64,000 nucleotides of DNA from Clostridia bacterium. GTDB lineage: Bacteria > Bacillota > Clostridia > UBA1381. Position 1 is the first letter of the stretch. Each line of letters begins with the position of its first letter. Of the stretch, positions 48,952 to 57,680 are shown one piece after another. The notes under the pieces are model-generated. The model saw nothing but the letters and a program-made list of their open reading frames with translations, had not been told where the DNA came from and did not search any database. The DNA lies in assembly GCA_900751885.1 (NCBI GenBank), contig CAADTH010000050.1, positions 185,125 to 249,124 of the forward strand, given 5' to 3'. The position numbers and the translations under genes are program-made.

Positions 48952-50160
48952 ATGAAATTAGAATTAAAAGAGATAGAACGGGCATCTGAGCGGTTGAAGG
49001 ACACCATCCACCGCACGCCAATCGAGGTGTCCACCACATTTTCCCAGATGTCAGGCGGAGAGGTATACTTAAAATTTGAGAACCAACAAAAAACAGGTTC
49101 CTTCAAAATCCGTGGCGCATCGAATAAGATTGCGGCAATGCTGGAAAACGGCGAGCTTTCGTCTGTTGTGGCATCCTCCGCCGGTAACCACGCGCAGGGC
49201 GTTGCGTATGCGGCAAAGGTACATGGCATCAAGGCAACCATCGTCATGCCAAAAAGCACGCCGATTGCGAAGGTATCCGCAACGGAAGGGTATGGCGCGA
49301 ATGTGGTGCTGTACGGTGACTGCTATGACGATGCGTATCAAAAGGCATTGGAAATCCAACAGGAGGAGGGAAGTGTGTTTCTCCATCCATTTGATGATTT
49401 GGACGTCATAGCAGGACAGGGAACCATCGGGCTGGAGATTCTTCAGGATATCCCGATGGTGGACATGGTGCTTCTTCCGGCAGGCGGCGGCGGACTTTTG
49501 GCAGGCACGGCGTTCTGCATCAAAAAAATCAATCCAAGAGTGAAGATTATTGGTGTGCAGGCAGAAGGGGCGGACGCGATTTGCCGTTCCTTCCGTGACA
49601 AAACGCTTGTCAGCACAGATACCGTCCGCACGATTGCCGATGGTATCGCAGTGAAAACGCCGGGAACACTGACACAGGAGCTTATCAATGATTATGTGGA
49701 TGATATGATTACCGTGTCAGACGCAGAGATTTCAGCGGCGATTTTGTTCCTATTGGAGCGCACCAAGCAGGTGGTCGAACCGGCGGGAGCGGTGTCTTTG
49801 GCGGCTGTGCTAAACGGCAAGGTAAAATGTAAGCATAAAAAGACGGTCTGTGTTCTCTCCGGCGGTAATATCGACGTGAGCTTCATCCACCGCATTATCG
49901 AACGGGGACTTGTGTCCCGCGACCGAAAGCTCAAGTTCCGCATTACTATGCTGGATTTGCCTGGAAGTTTGGAGCACTTTGCGAAGATTTTGTCCGAAGA
50001 AAATGCAAATATCGTCATGGTACAGCATGACCGGCTGGACGCAGACCTCGACCCGAATGAGGCGATTTTGCATATTGCCTGTGAGGTCGGCGGCGCAGAG
50101 CATGGAAGACGTGTGATTCAGGCGCTTGAACACGCAGGATACACGGTGACGATGGAATAA
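48952..50160 (+). CDS. ilvA: Threonine ammonia-lyase with ACT domain
   Basis: 402 residues. PLP Lys52 lies in TGSFKIRGASNK; the glycine-rich phosphate loop is PAGGGGLLAG; a single C-terminal ACT-like domain spans about 325-402. The length and single regulatory domain fit the catabolic/TdcB-like subgroup common in Clostridia. It deaminates threonine (and serine) to 2-oxobutyrate for isoleucine synthesis or fermentation. No branched-chain genes adjoin it, so biosynthetic versus catabolic use is open. Confidence 0.93.
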   Translation: MKLELKEIERASERLKDTIHRTPIEVSTTFSQMSGGEVYLKFENQQKTGSFKIRGASNKIAAMLENGELSSVVASSAGNHAQGVAYAAKVHGIKATIVMPKSTPIAKVSATEGYGANVVLYGDCYDDAYQKALEIQQEEGSVFLHPFDDLDVIAGQGTIGLEILQDIPMVDMVLLPAGGGGLLAGTAFCIKKINPRVKIIGVQAEGADAICRSFRDKTLVSTDTVRTIADGIAVKTPGTLTQELINDYVDDMITVSDAEISAAILFLLERTKQVVEPAGAVSLAAVLNGKVKCKHKKTVCVLSGGNIDVSFIHRIIERGLVSRDRKLKFRITMLDLPGSLEHFAKILSEENANIVMVQHDRLDADLDPNEAILHIACEVGGAEHGRRVIQALEHAGYTVTME

Positions 50161-50167
50161 AGGAGAT

Positions 50168-50206
50168 GGGGCTGTAAAAAACTTGGTTTTTACAGCCCCA
50201 TTTTTT
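50168..50206 (+). terminator. Terminator after ilvA (CTTGG-loop type)
   Basis: GGGGCTGTAAAAA, a CTTGG loop, and TTTTTACAGCCCC are followed by ATTTTTT. The same loop and nearly the same stem recur at 54202-54248. Confidence 0.88.
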
Positions 50207-50274
50207 GATTTGGAACATTTTTCATATGGCAGCAGTCTAATAGATATCAAACAAAAACAGAGGAGGAGAAATGC

Positions 50275-51858
50275 ATGAAGAGATTGGCAAGTATTCTATT
50301 ACTGGTTGCAATTATGATGTCTCTGTGCGTTCCTGCTTTTGCAGAAACAGTAGTGACTGATGTTGCAATCACCAGAGAGGGAGCTGCAAAAGAGGCAGTG
50401 CTTCTATTATGGCATGGAAAGACAGACAGTGAGATTGAAACAGAACTAAACTCCTATTCTTCCGAAAACGGTTTTTCGGATGTAACAGAGGATGAGGGGT
50501 ATATCAAAGCCGCGAAGGCAAATGGAATCATCTCAGGGTTTGAGGATGGAACGTTCCGCCCAAAAGAACCAATCACTGGAGAGCAGGCGATAAAAATGGT
50601 GGTGTGCGCGCTCGGATATGACGCACAGGCAAAGGAACAGGGCGGATATCCGTCTGGATACATACAGGTGGCAATGGAGAAGGGACTAGTGGTAGACGTC
50701 GATGCCAATTCAGATGATATGCCGATTGCAAAGGATGCGTTTCTTTCCATAATCGCATCTGCAAAAGCGATGCTGGATGCGAACAAGCCGCAGGAGGATG
50801 ACAGCTATGTTGCAAAGCTGATGTCCCAGATGCCACAGGATCAAAACTATATGATTTCCCCATTCAGCATTCGGATGGCGATGGCGCTTGCGGCGAACGG
50901 CGCAGACGGCGATACCAAGAAGGAAATTTGCGACGCGCTCGATATCGGCGACCTGGGGGCATATAACCAGCTCGCGGCGGATTTAATCAAGAAATACAGC
51001 GAGAAGAAAGATGTGAAGCTGGACGTGGCAAATTCCATCTGGCTGAACACTGACACCGCCGGCGGAGCGAAGTTCTCAGATGCGTATCAAACATTGATTG
51101 GCGATTTCTACAGTGGAACCGCGCAGGAGGTCACAGACGAGAACGCAGTCAAGACCATCAACGACTGGATTTCAGAAAAGACCAACGGCAAAATCAAGGA
51201 TGTACTCAGCGACAGTGAGTTCCTTTCCGCGCTTGTGAATACCATTTACTTCAAGGGCGAATGGCAGAAGCAGTTTGACGAAGAGGCAACAAAGGCAGGC
51301 GCGTTCACACAGCGCGACGGCAAAACAGTTGAAAAACAATTTATGAATGAGAGTGCATATTATCAATATTTTGAAAACGACTCCCTGCAAGCATTGAAAC
51401 TTCCATATAAGGACAGAACGACCAGCATGTATGTGGTGCTTCCGAGAGAAGGCAAGCAAATGAACTGCTCACTTAAGACAATCAAAAAGCAAATGAGTTC
51501 AGGATTTGTGGAGGTAAAGCTTCCGAAATTTAAGGTAGAATATTCCCAGGAGCTCAAGTCCGCGTTGAAAACCATGGGCATCGGACTTGCATTTGAGTCA
51601 CAGAGTGCAGATTTGACGCCGATGTTTAATGAATTACCACAGGGGATGAACCCATATATCGGTAAGATACTGCACAAAACCTATATCGATGTAGATGAAA
51701 ACGGAACAGAGGCGGCGGCGGCAACCGCTGTGATTGTAGAAGGAGGCGGCGTATTGCCGCAGGAGCCAAAACAGTTTACAGCAGACCGGCCATTTGCCTA
51801 CTATATCTGTGATGATGAGAGCGGCGAGGTCTTGTTCGCAGGAGAGATTGTATCATAA
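50275..51858 (+). CDS. Secreted serpin with an N-terminal SLH repeat
   Basis: 527 residues. A signal peptide (1-23, ending AFA) is followed by an SLH-like segment (about 58-115, FSDVTEDEGYIKAAKANGIISG and FRPKEPITGEQAIKM) and a full serpin fold (about 180-527): YMISPFSIRMAMALAANGA, NTIYFKGEWQKQF, LPKFKVEYSQEL. The hinge GTEAAAATAVIV and the FTADRPFAYYI breach region are intact, so it should be an inhibitory serpin. The scissile P1 residue lies near GGVLPQE and cannot be fixed. It is probably wall-anchored and may block host or neighbour serine proteases, as proposed for gut bacterial serpins. Confidence 0.9.
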   Translation: MKRLASILLLVAIMMSLCVPAFAETVVTDVAITREGAAKEAVLLLWHGKTDSEIETELNSYSSENGFSDVTEDEGYIKAAKANGIISGFEDGTFRPKEPITGEQAIKMVVCALGYDAQAKEQGGYPSGYIQVAMEKGLVVDVDANSDDMPIAKDAFLSIIASAKAMLDANKPQEDDSYVAKLMSQMPQDQNYMISPFSIRMAMALAANGADGDTKKEICDALDIGDLGAYNQLAADLIKKYSEKKDVKLDVANSIWLNTDTAGGAKFSDAYQTLIGDFYSGTAQEVTDENAVKTINDWISEKTNGKIKDVLSDSEFLSALVNTIYFKGEWQKQFDEEATKAGAFTQRDGKTVEKQFMNESAYYQYFENDSLQALKLPYKDRTTSMYVVLPREGKQMNCSLKTIKKQMSSGFVEVKLPKFKVEYSQELKSALKTMGIGLAFESQSADLTPMFNELPQGMNPYIGKILHKTYIDVDENGTEAAAATAVIVEGGGVLPQEPKQFTADRPFAYYICDDESGEVLFAGEIVS

Positions 51859-51863
51859 TAGAA

Positions 51864-51890
51864 AAAAGGACGGGGATTCCCGTCCTTTTT
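51864..51890 (+). terminator. Terminator after the serpin gene
   Basis: AAAAGGACGGG, loop GATT, CCCGTCCTTTTT. Confidence 0.88.
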
Positions 51891-51989
51891 AAATGCAAAT
51901 TTAGAATGAAACTATATATTTAAGAAAGAAAAAGGCGGTGTCCGCCTTGCATATACTGAAAGATTCAGAAGTGGCATCTTCTAGATAGA

Positions 51990-52280
51990 TTACACTTCCT
52001 CCGCTGACGCGGCTGCTTCCTCCTCCAGCAAGGTCGCCTCATATTTGTCTAGAATAGACTTTTCTAAATACTCTCTCATCTTGCTGTTGATTGGATGCGC
52101 GATATCCTTAAATTCATCATCCGGCGTCCTTCTGTTCGGCATTGCCGTAAACAGCTTTTCAATGCCCTCAATGATTTTGATATCATGTACCACAAAGCAG
52201 TTGTCGAATGTAACGGATACGACCGCCTTCATTTTTCCCTCTGCGGATACTTTTTTGATTCTGATATCGGTAATCTCCAT
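51990..52280 (-). CDS. spoVG: Septation/RNA-binding regulator SpoVG
   Basis: 96 residues. MEITDIRIKKV, DNCFVVHDIKIIEG and FTAMPNRRTPDDEFKDIAHPI are strictly conserved. SpoVG is a global regulator binding nucleic acid and involved in sporulation-linked septation. Single gene, divergent from murC. Confidence 0.97.
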   Translation of the reverse strand: MEITDIRIKKVSAEGKMKAVVSVTFDNCFVVHDIKIIEGIEKLFTAMPNRRTPDDEFKDIAHPINSKMREYLEKSILDKYEATLLEEEAAASAEEV

Positions 52281-52383
52281 GATGTCTCACCACCTTCCGT
52301 GCAAGCTTGTAGACTCAAAGTGTCTTTTATAGGTTTTACAAATTTCACTGCAATATACAAATACATTTGATGCCAATAATTAT

Positions 52384-52412
52384 ATAGTAAAAAAAATCTG
52401 ATATTTTGTCAA
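52384..52412 (-). promoter_or_regulatory. spoVG promoter candidate
   Basis: On the minus strand TTGACA (52412-52407), 17-nt spacer and TACTAT (52389-52384); TATAAT also occurs at 52384-52379. It lies about 105 nt before spoVG. The murC side has TATAAT at 52525-52530 with a weak -35. Between the two (52413-52520) nothing else is visible. Confidence 0.5.
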
Positions 52413-52565
52413 GGGGTTTGTGTATTTTCTTTAAAAATACACTGTTTTTTATATGCCATTTTGTATTATTTATCAAATTTAGAAAATCTGACAGGAAGGT
52501 GTTTTACTTTTTTTTCGTAGGGTATATAATGTTAGATAATAAAAAGGTGCAATTGGGGGATTGGG

Positions 52566-53945
52566 ATGAAACGATTTGATTTATCAGAGCTTCAAGACGG
52601 TGCAAGAATTCATTTTATTGGAATCGGCGGCATCAGCATGAGCGGATTGGCACAGATTCTTTTGAAAAATGGGTTCTGCGTGACAGGATCGGACCGTGAT
52701 AAAAGCCATATCACAGAAAAATTAGAAACGCTCGGCGCGAAGGTATACATAGGGCACGACAAACAGCAGGTCGAGGGAGCGAATTTGGTCGTACACACAG
52801 CAGCAGTCCATGAGGACAATCCTGAAATGCAGGAAGCCGTGCGCTTGGGGATACGTCGGATTGACCGCGCGGAATGTCTTGGCGCAATCATGAAACGCTA
52901 CCGCCACGCGGTCGGCGTAGCGGGTACTCATGGAAAAACCACGACCACCTCCATGCTGGCACATGCGCTGATTCATGCAGGAGGCGATCCAACCATCAGC
53001 CTCGGCGGAGAGCTTGACCTGATTGGAGGAAACATCCGTACAGGAAGCTCGGACGTTTTTGTCACAGAGGCATGTGAATATACCAATAGCTTTCTCAAGT
53101 TTTATCCGACGATTGCGCTTATCACCAATATTGAGGAAGACCATTTGGATTTTTTTAGCGGAATTGAAGAAATCAAAGAGAGTTTCCGAAGGTTTGCGCT
53201 TCTGACAAAAGAGACTGGGTGTGTCGTGGCATGTGGAAGCGACCAAAATGTCAGACAGGCGCTTGCGGGAACGAATTGCGACATATCCACCTATGGCATC
53301 GGAGGTGGGTATGATTACTCAGCAGAGCATATCACCTATCAGGCAGGCTTTCCGGCGTTCGATGTAGTAAAGCACGGGGAGACAATCTGTCATATAGCGC
53401 TCAATGTGCCGGGTGAGCATAATATTCTAAACGCGCTTGCGACCATTGCTGTGTGTGACCGCATGGGCGTCTCATGTGAGCTGGCGGCGCGGGGAATCGA
53501 GACCTTTCACGGAACGCACCGGCGGTTTGAGAGGAAAGGGGAATACCACGGAGCGGTTGTGATTGACGACTATGCACACCATCCGACGGAAATCCAGGCA
53601 ACACTGCGCGCGGCACGGACCTTTTCACACCATAAGCTCTGGTGCGTATTTCAGCCGCATACCTATACGCGGACAAAGACGCTCTGGAATGATTTTGTGG
53701 CAAGCTTCGATGAAGCGGATGAGCTGATTCTCACCGATATTTATGCCGCAAGAGAGAAGTTTGACGGCGTGACGCGCGCGGAGGACTTGGCGCAGGAGAT
53801 TGCAAAGCGCGGCGTGAAGGTGCGCTACATTAAGGATTTTGCGGATATTGTAGACCTCCTTAAGCGGGAGCTTAAAGAGAATGATATGGTTTTCACCATG
53901 GGAGCGGGAAACGTAGTGGAGATCGGAGAAGCATTAATCAAATAA
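52566..53945 (+). CDS. murC: UDP-N-acetylmuramate--L-alanine ligase
   Basis: 459 residues. N-terminal nucleotide fold IHFIGIGGISMSGLAQ (15-30), ATP loop GTHGKTTTT (120-128), EACEYTNSFL and the C-terminal DDYAHHPTEI are Mur-ligase hallmarks, with MurC-specific HFIGIGG. It adds L-Ala to UDP-MurNAc. Monocistronic here, ending at the structured 53950-54196 region. Confidence 0.96.
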   Translation: MKRFDLSELQDGARIHFIGIGGISMSGLAQILLKNGFCVTGSDRDKSHITEKLETLGAKVYIGHDKQQVEGANLVVHTAAVHEDNPEMQEAVRLGIRRIDRAECLGAIMKRYRHAVGVAGTHGKTTTTSMLAHALIHAGGDPTISLGGELDLIGGNIRTGSSDVFVTEACEYTNSFLKFYPTIALITNIEEDHLDFFSGIEEIKESFRRFALLTKETGCVVACGSDQNVRQALAGTNCDISTYGIGGGYDYSAEHITYQAGFPAFDVVKHGETICHIALNVPGEHNILNALATIAVCDRMGVSCELAARGIETFHGTHRRFERKGEYHGAVVIDDYAHHPTEIQATLRAARTFSHHKLWCVFQPHTYTRTKTLWNDFVASFDEADELILTDIYAAREKFDGVTRAEDLAQEIAKRGVKVRYIKDFADIVDLLKRELKENDMVFTMGAGNVVEIGEALIK

Positions 53946-53949
53946 AAAA

Positions 53950-54196
53950 GGGGCTGTAAAAAATGTACAGACCGCATAAAGCATGATAAAAGCTGAAAAT
54001 AAGCTGACTCTAACTGTAAATATGATACTTGTTCCAAGTTAGAAATTTGTATCAAATACAAATTTTTAAAAATCCATGCTTTATGCTCCGGACGAAACTC
54101 ATCCTCGGAGTACGATTGTACGCCGTCGGGCAAGGTAAACAGCGGCAAATACCGCTGTTTCCTTCGCTTCGTCCGTTCTGCACTATTTTTTCCTAT
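53950..54196. repeat. Structured intergenic element with imperfect inverted ends
   Basis: Between murC and eno no gene is present for 359 nt. The left end GGGGCTGTAAAAAATGTACAG and the reverse of the right end (GGGGATAGGAAAAAATAGTG) align with gaps. Inside are a 12-bp inverted repeat GCATAAAGCATG (53974-53985 and 54075-54086), a perfect hairpin AATTTGTAT-CAA-ATACAAATT (54044-54064), and ACAGCGG/CCGCTGT. AAAAAAGGG(G/A)CTGTAAAAAA flanks it on both sides (53945-53964, 54202-54221). It looks like a MITE-like insert in a terminator or a structured RNA. Confidence 0.5.
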
Positions 54197-54201
54197 CCCC
54201 T

Positions 54202-54248
54202 AAAAAAGGGACTGTAAAAAAACTTGGTTTTTTTACAGTCCCTTTTTT
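54202..54248 (+). terminator. Terminator before eno (CTTGG-loop type)
   Basis: AAAAAAGGGACTGTAAAAAA, loop with CTTGG, TTTTTTACAGTCCCTTTTTT. Sequence and loop match the ilvA terminator at 50168. Confidence 0.85.
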
Positions 54249-54304
54249 ATCGTATAAATTTTCTCACGAAGGAAAAACTATGAAAAAAACGGGAGGAGAT
54301 TACG

Positions 54305-55603
54305 ATGAAGCAATATGTAGAAATTACAGATGTATTTGCAAGGGAGGTCATGGATTCAAGGGGGAATCCGACAGTGGAGGTCGAGGTGTACGCAGAGGGA
54401 AGCATGGGGCGCGCATCCGTGCCGTCCGGTGCGTCGACGGGAATTTTTGAGGCGGTGGAGCTCCGCGACGGAGAGAAAAACCGCTATATGGGAAAAGGTG
54501 TACAGAAGGCGGTAGAGAATGTAAACAACAAAATTGCAGACGCCATCATCGGAATGAATGTGTTCGACCAGCGCGCCATTGACAAAAAAATGTGTGAGCT
54601 GGACGGCACGCCGAATAAGGAAAACATGGGCGCCAATGCCATTTTGGGCGTGTCGCTTGCGGCGGCAAAATGTGCGGCGGATGCGGCAGGGCTTCCGCTT
54701 TACCAATACATCGGCGGCGCGAACGCGCATGTGCTGCCGCTCCCGATGATGAATATTTTAAACGGCGGCGCACACGCGGACAATAACGTGGATATCCAGG
54801 AATTTATGATTATGCCGGTCGGTGCGTCCTGCTTTTCGGCGGGACTTCGGATGTGCGCGGAGGTATTCCATCACCTCAAGAAGGTGCTTGCGGACAAAGG
54901 GCATACCACAGCAGTCGGCGATGAGGGTGGATTTGCGCCGAATCTTTCGAAGGACGAGGAAGCGCTTGATGTCATTTTGGAGGCGGTCGAGAAGGCTGGA
55001 TATGTGCCGGGTGGCGACTTTAAGATTGCAATTGACGCTGCATCGTCCGAATGGATTCAGTCTGACGGCGTGTACAAACTCCCGAAGGCAGGCATACTCA
55101 AAACAAGGGAAGAACTGGTCGATTATTGGGAAGCGCTCGTTAGTAAATATCCAATTATATCCATTGAGGATGGTGTGGCAGAGGATGACTGGGACGCATG
55201 GAAGCTACTCACTGATAGAATCGGAAAAAAGGTGCAGCTCGTCGGGGACGACCTGTTTGTAACCAATACAAAACGCCTGCAAAAGGGAATTGATTTGAAT
55301 GTGGCAAACTCTATCTTAGTCAAGGTGAACCAAATCGGTACACTGACAGAGACGCTGGAGGCGGTAGAAACCGCGAACCGGGCAGGTTATACGGCAGTCA
55401 TTTCCCATCGGAGCGGTGAGACAGAGGACACCACGATTGCGGACATTGCAGTCGCTCTAAACGCCGGACAGATTAAAACAGGCGCGCCGAGCCGGACGGA
55501 CCGTGTGGCAAAATACAATCAGCTTCTGAGAATTGAGCAGGAGCTGTGCAGTGCGGCAGGATTTTTGGGGAAATGTGCGTTTTTTAATCTCAAGGAAAAA
55601 TAG
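54305..55603 (+). CDS. eno: Enolase
   Basis: 432 residues, full length. AREVMDSRGNPTVEVEV (start), IGGANAHVLPLPMMNILNGGAHADNNVDIQEFMI, GDEGGFAPNL, SIEDGVAEDDW and VISHRSGETEDTTIADIAVAL carry the magnesium and active-site residues. It interconverts 2-phosphoglycerate and phosphoenolpyruvate. SD GGGAGGAG. Confidence 0.98.
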   Translation: MKQYVEITDVFAREVMDSRGNPTVEVEVYAEGSMGRASVPSGASTGIFEAVELRDGEKNRYMGKGVQKAVENVNNKIADAIIGMNVFDQRAIDKKMCELDGTPNKENMGANAILGVSLAAAKCAADAAGLPLYQYIGGANAHVLPLPMMNILNGGAHADNNVDIQEFMIMPVGASCFSAGLRMCAEVFHHLKKVLADKGHTTAVGDEGGFAPNLSKDEEALDVILEAVEKAGYVPGGDFKIAIDAASSEWIQSDGVYKLPKAGILKTREELVDYWEALVSKYPIISIEDGVAEDDWDAWKLLTDRIGKKVQLVGDDLFVTNTKRLQKGIDLNVANSILVKVNQIGTLTETLEAVETANRAGYTAVISHRSGETEDTTIADIAVALNAGQIKTGAPSRTDRVAKYNQLLRIEQELCSAAGFLGKCAFFNLKEK

Positions 55604-55624
55604 AATATGTTCCAGTTTACGAGG

Positions 55625-55665
55625 AAAAGAGGGCGGATTTTTACAAAAAATTCGCCCTCTTTTTC
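55625..55665 (+). terminator. Terminator after eno
   Basis: AAAAGAGGGCG(GA)TTTTT pairs with AAATTCGCCCTCTTTTT around an ACAAAA loop; ends in T5. Confidence 0.85.
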
Positions 55666-55700
55666 CGCGTTTGACAAAGCTTGCAGATTCTACTACAGCG

Positions 55701-55709
55701 TGATATAAT
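55701..55709 (+). promoter_or_regulatory. Extended -10 promoter of the HTH/ABC-F operon
   Basis: TGATATAAT is an extended -10 (TGnTATAAT) without a well-spaced -35; it lies about 100 nt before the HTH gene. Confidence 0.5.
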
Positions 55710-55806
55710 AAAGGAGTTTATATAATGTCTTGATTGGTGGGAGAAAAAGCCACACTCGCCGCTAAGGATTAGTGGGGAATATGATAGAAAACAAGGAGTG
55801 GTATCG

Positions 55807-56067
55807 ATGCGTCGGTGTATCAAAAAGAGTAAAGAGCTTGGGCGCACCTTTAAAATGACGCGAAAAAAAAGAGGTATGACGCAGGAAAATATGGTGGCAA
55901 AGCTGCAGGTGTCCGGCTGTGATATGGCACGGGGAACCTATGCAAAAATTGAGGCGGGACTTCGGCGGACAGAGCTGTCGGAGCTTAGAATCATTTGCAA
56001 TATATTAGGACTTGATTATAACGCTATAGTAGAATATGATAAAACAAAAGGAGAACATAATACATGA
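55807..56067 (+). CDS. Small XRE-type HTH regulator
   Basis: 86 residues from the ATG at 55807 (SD AAGGAG, 9 nt). LGRTFKMTRKKRGMTQENMVAKLQVSGCDMARGTYAKIEAGLRR is a Cro/XRE helix-turn-helix. It is coupled to the ABC-F gene by an ATGA overlap, so it probably tunes that operon. Confidence 0.85.
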   Translation: MRRCIKKSKELGRTFKMTRKKRGMTQENMVAKLQVSGCDMARGTYAKIEAGLRRTELSELRIICNILGLDYNAIVEYDKTKGEHNT

Positions 56068-57662
56068 TCACAGTGACAAATGTGAGCCTGAATTTTAGCG
56101 GCTCAAATCTTTTTTCTGGTGTGAATCTAAAGTTTACACCGGGGAATTGTTATGGCATCATCGGGGCGAACGGTGCTGGAAAATCGACATTCTTAAAAAT
56201 CCTGTCCGGCGAGCTGGATCCAACCACAGGGGAGGTCTCCATTTTGGAAAACACCAGAATGTCAGTGCTGAAACAGGATCACTTCGCATATGATTCGTAT
56301 ACAGTGCTCGATACGATTATCATGGGAAATCAGACGCTTTACGATATCATGAAGGAAAAGGATGAAATCTATGCAAAGCCTGATTTTTCTGACAGCGACG
56401 GACTTCGCGCGGCAGAGCTTGAGGCGGAATTTGCAGAGCTTGACGGCTGGGAGGCAGAATCGAATGCGTCTCGCTTAGTGCAGGGACTCGGACTGGAGGA
56501 ATCGATTTTATCCTCTGGTATGGATACACTGACAGGAAGCGAAAAGGTGAAAATCCTGCTTGCTCAGGCGCTTTTCGGAAACCCTGAAATTATTCTTTTG
56601 GATGAGCCGACCAACCATTTGGATATCCAGGCGATCAACTGGCTGGAGGATTTTTTATTGGATTATGAGGGAACTGTGATTGTGGTATCACATGACCGCC
56701 ATTTTTTAAACACGGTCTGTACGCATATTGTGGACATCGACTATACCCAGATCAAACTGTATGTAGGCAACTATGAGTTCTGGTATGAATCCAGCCAGCT
56801 CATGGAGCGTATGATGAAACAGCAGAACAAAAAGGCGGAGGAGAAAATCAAGGAACTGCAAACCTTTATCCAGCGGTTTTCTGCGAATAAATCGAAATCC
56901 AAGCAGGCAACCTCCAGAAAGAGAATGCTTGACAAAATCACCATTGAGGAAATGCCGGCGTCCAGCAGGCGTTATCCGTTTGTCGGATTCGAGATGGACC
57001 GCGAGGTCGGAAAGGATATCCTGATGGTTGAGGGGCTATCCAAGACAGTCGACGGCGAAAAGGTGCTCAACAATGTCTCCTTTACCATGAATCGGGATGA
57101 TAAAATTGCCTTTGTCGGCGAAAATGAGATTGCCACCACCACCCTGTTTCAAATTTTGATGGGAGAGACAGAGCCGGACGAGGGAACGTTCAAATGGGGC
57201 GTGAGTACATCCCAGTCGTATTTTCCAAAGGACAACTCCGCGTATTTTGACGAGTGTGACCTCACGATTATTGATTGGATGCGGCAGTTTTCCAAGGATC
57301 AGACGGAATCGTATCTTCGCGGTTTTTTGGGAAGAATGCTCTTTTCTGGAGACGATGTATATAAGCCGGTCAAGGTGCTGTCCGGCGGCGAGAAGGTACG
57401 CTGTATGCTGTCAAGGATGATGATGTACGGCTCCAATGTGCTGGTGCTTGACCAGCCGACGAATCATCTCGATTTGGAGTCCATCACAGCGGTGAATAAT
57501 GGATTGGTGAGCTTTAAGGGCAATCTCTTATTTTCTTCACACGACCATGAGTTCATCGAGACCATCGCGAGCCGCATCATTGAACTGACACCGGATGGCT
57601 GTATCGACCGCATGTGCACGTATGATGAATATTTAGAGAAAAAAGAAAACGGACTTGTGTGA
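56064..57662 (+). CDS. ABC-F ATPase with one degenerate ATP site
   Basis: 532 residues: two NBDs joined by a linker (about 240-310) and no membrane part, so ribosome-acting ABC-F. NBD1 has Walker A GANGAGKST (34-42), Walker B LLDE (178-181) but signature LTGSE (156-160). NBD2 has Walker A GENEIATTT (352-360, no Lys), signature LSGGE (439-443) and Walker B LVLDQ, with Gln464 replacing the catalytic Glu. All three departures fall in one composite site. It is YbiT-like; such proteins assist translation or give antibiotic protection. Coupled to the HTH gene. Confidence 0.88.
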   Translation: MITVTNVSLNFSGSNLFSGVNLKFTPGNCYGIIGANGAGKSTFLKILSGELDPTTGEVSILENTRMSVLKQDHFAYDSYTVLDTIIMGNQTLYDIMKEKDEIYAKPDFSDSDGLRAAELEAEFAELDGWEAESNASRLVQGLGLEESILSSGMDTLTGSEKVKILLAQALFGNPEIILLDEPTNHLDIQAINWLEDFLLDYEGTVIVVSHDRHFLNTVCTHIVDIDYTQIKLYVGNYEFWYESSQLMERMMKQQNKKAEEKIKELQTFIQRFSANKSKSKQATSRKRMLDKITIEEMPASSRRYPFVGFEMDREVGKDILMVEGLSKTVDGEKVLNNVSFTMNRDDKIAFVGENEIATTTLFQILMGETEPDEGTFKWGVSTSQSYFPKDNSAYFDECDLTIIDWMRQFSKDQTESYLRGFLGRMLFSGDDVYKPVKVLSGGEKVRCMLSRMMMYGSNVLVLDQPTNHLDLESITAVNNGLVSFKGNLLFSSHDHEFIETIASRIIELTPDGCIDRMCTYDEYLEKKENGLV

Positions 57663-57680
57663 ATATAGGAGGGATACATT

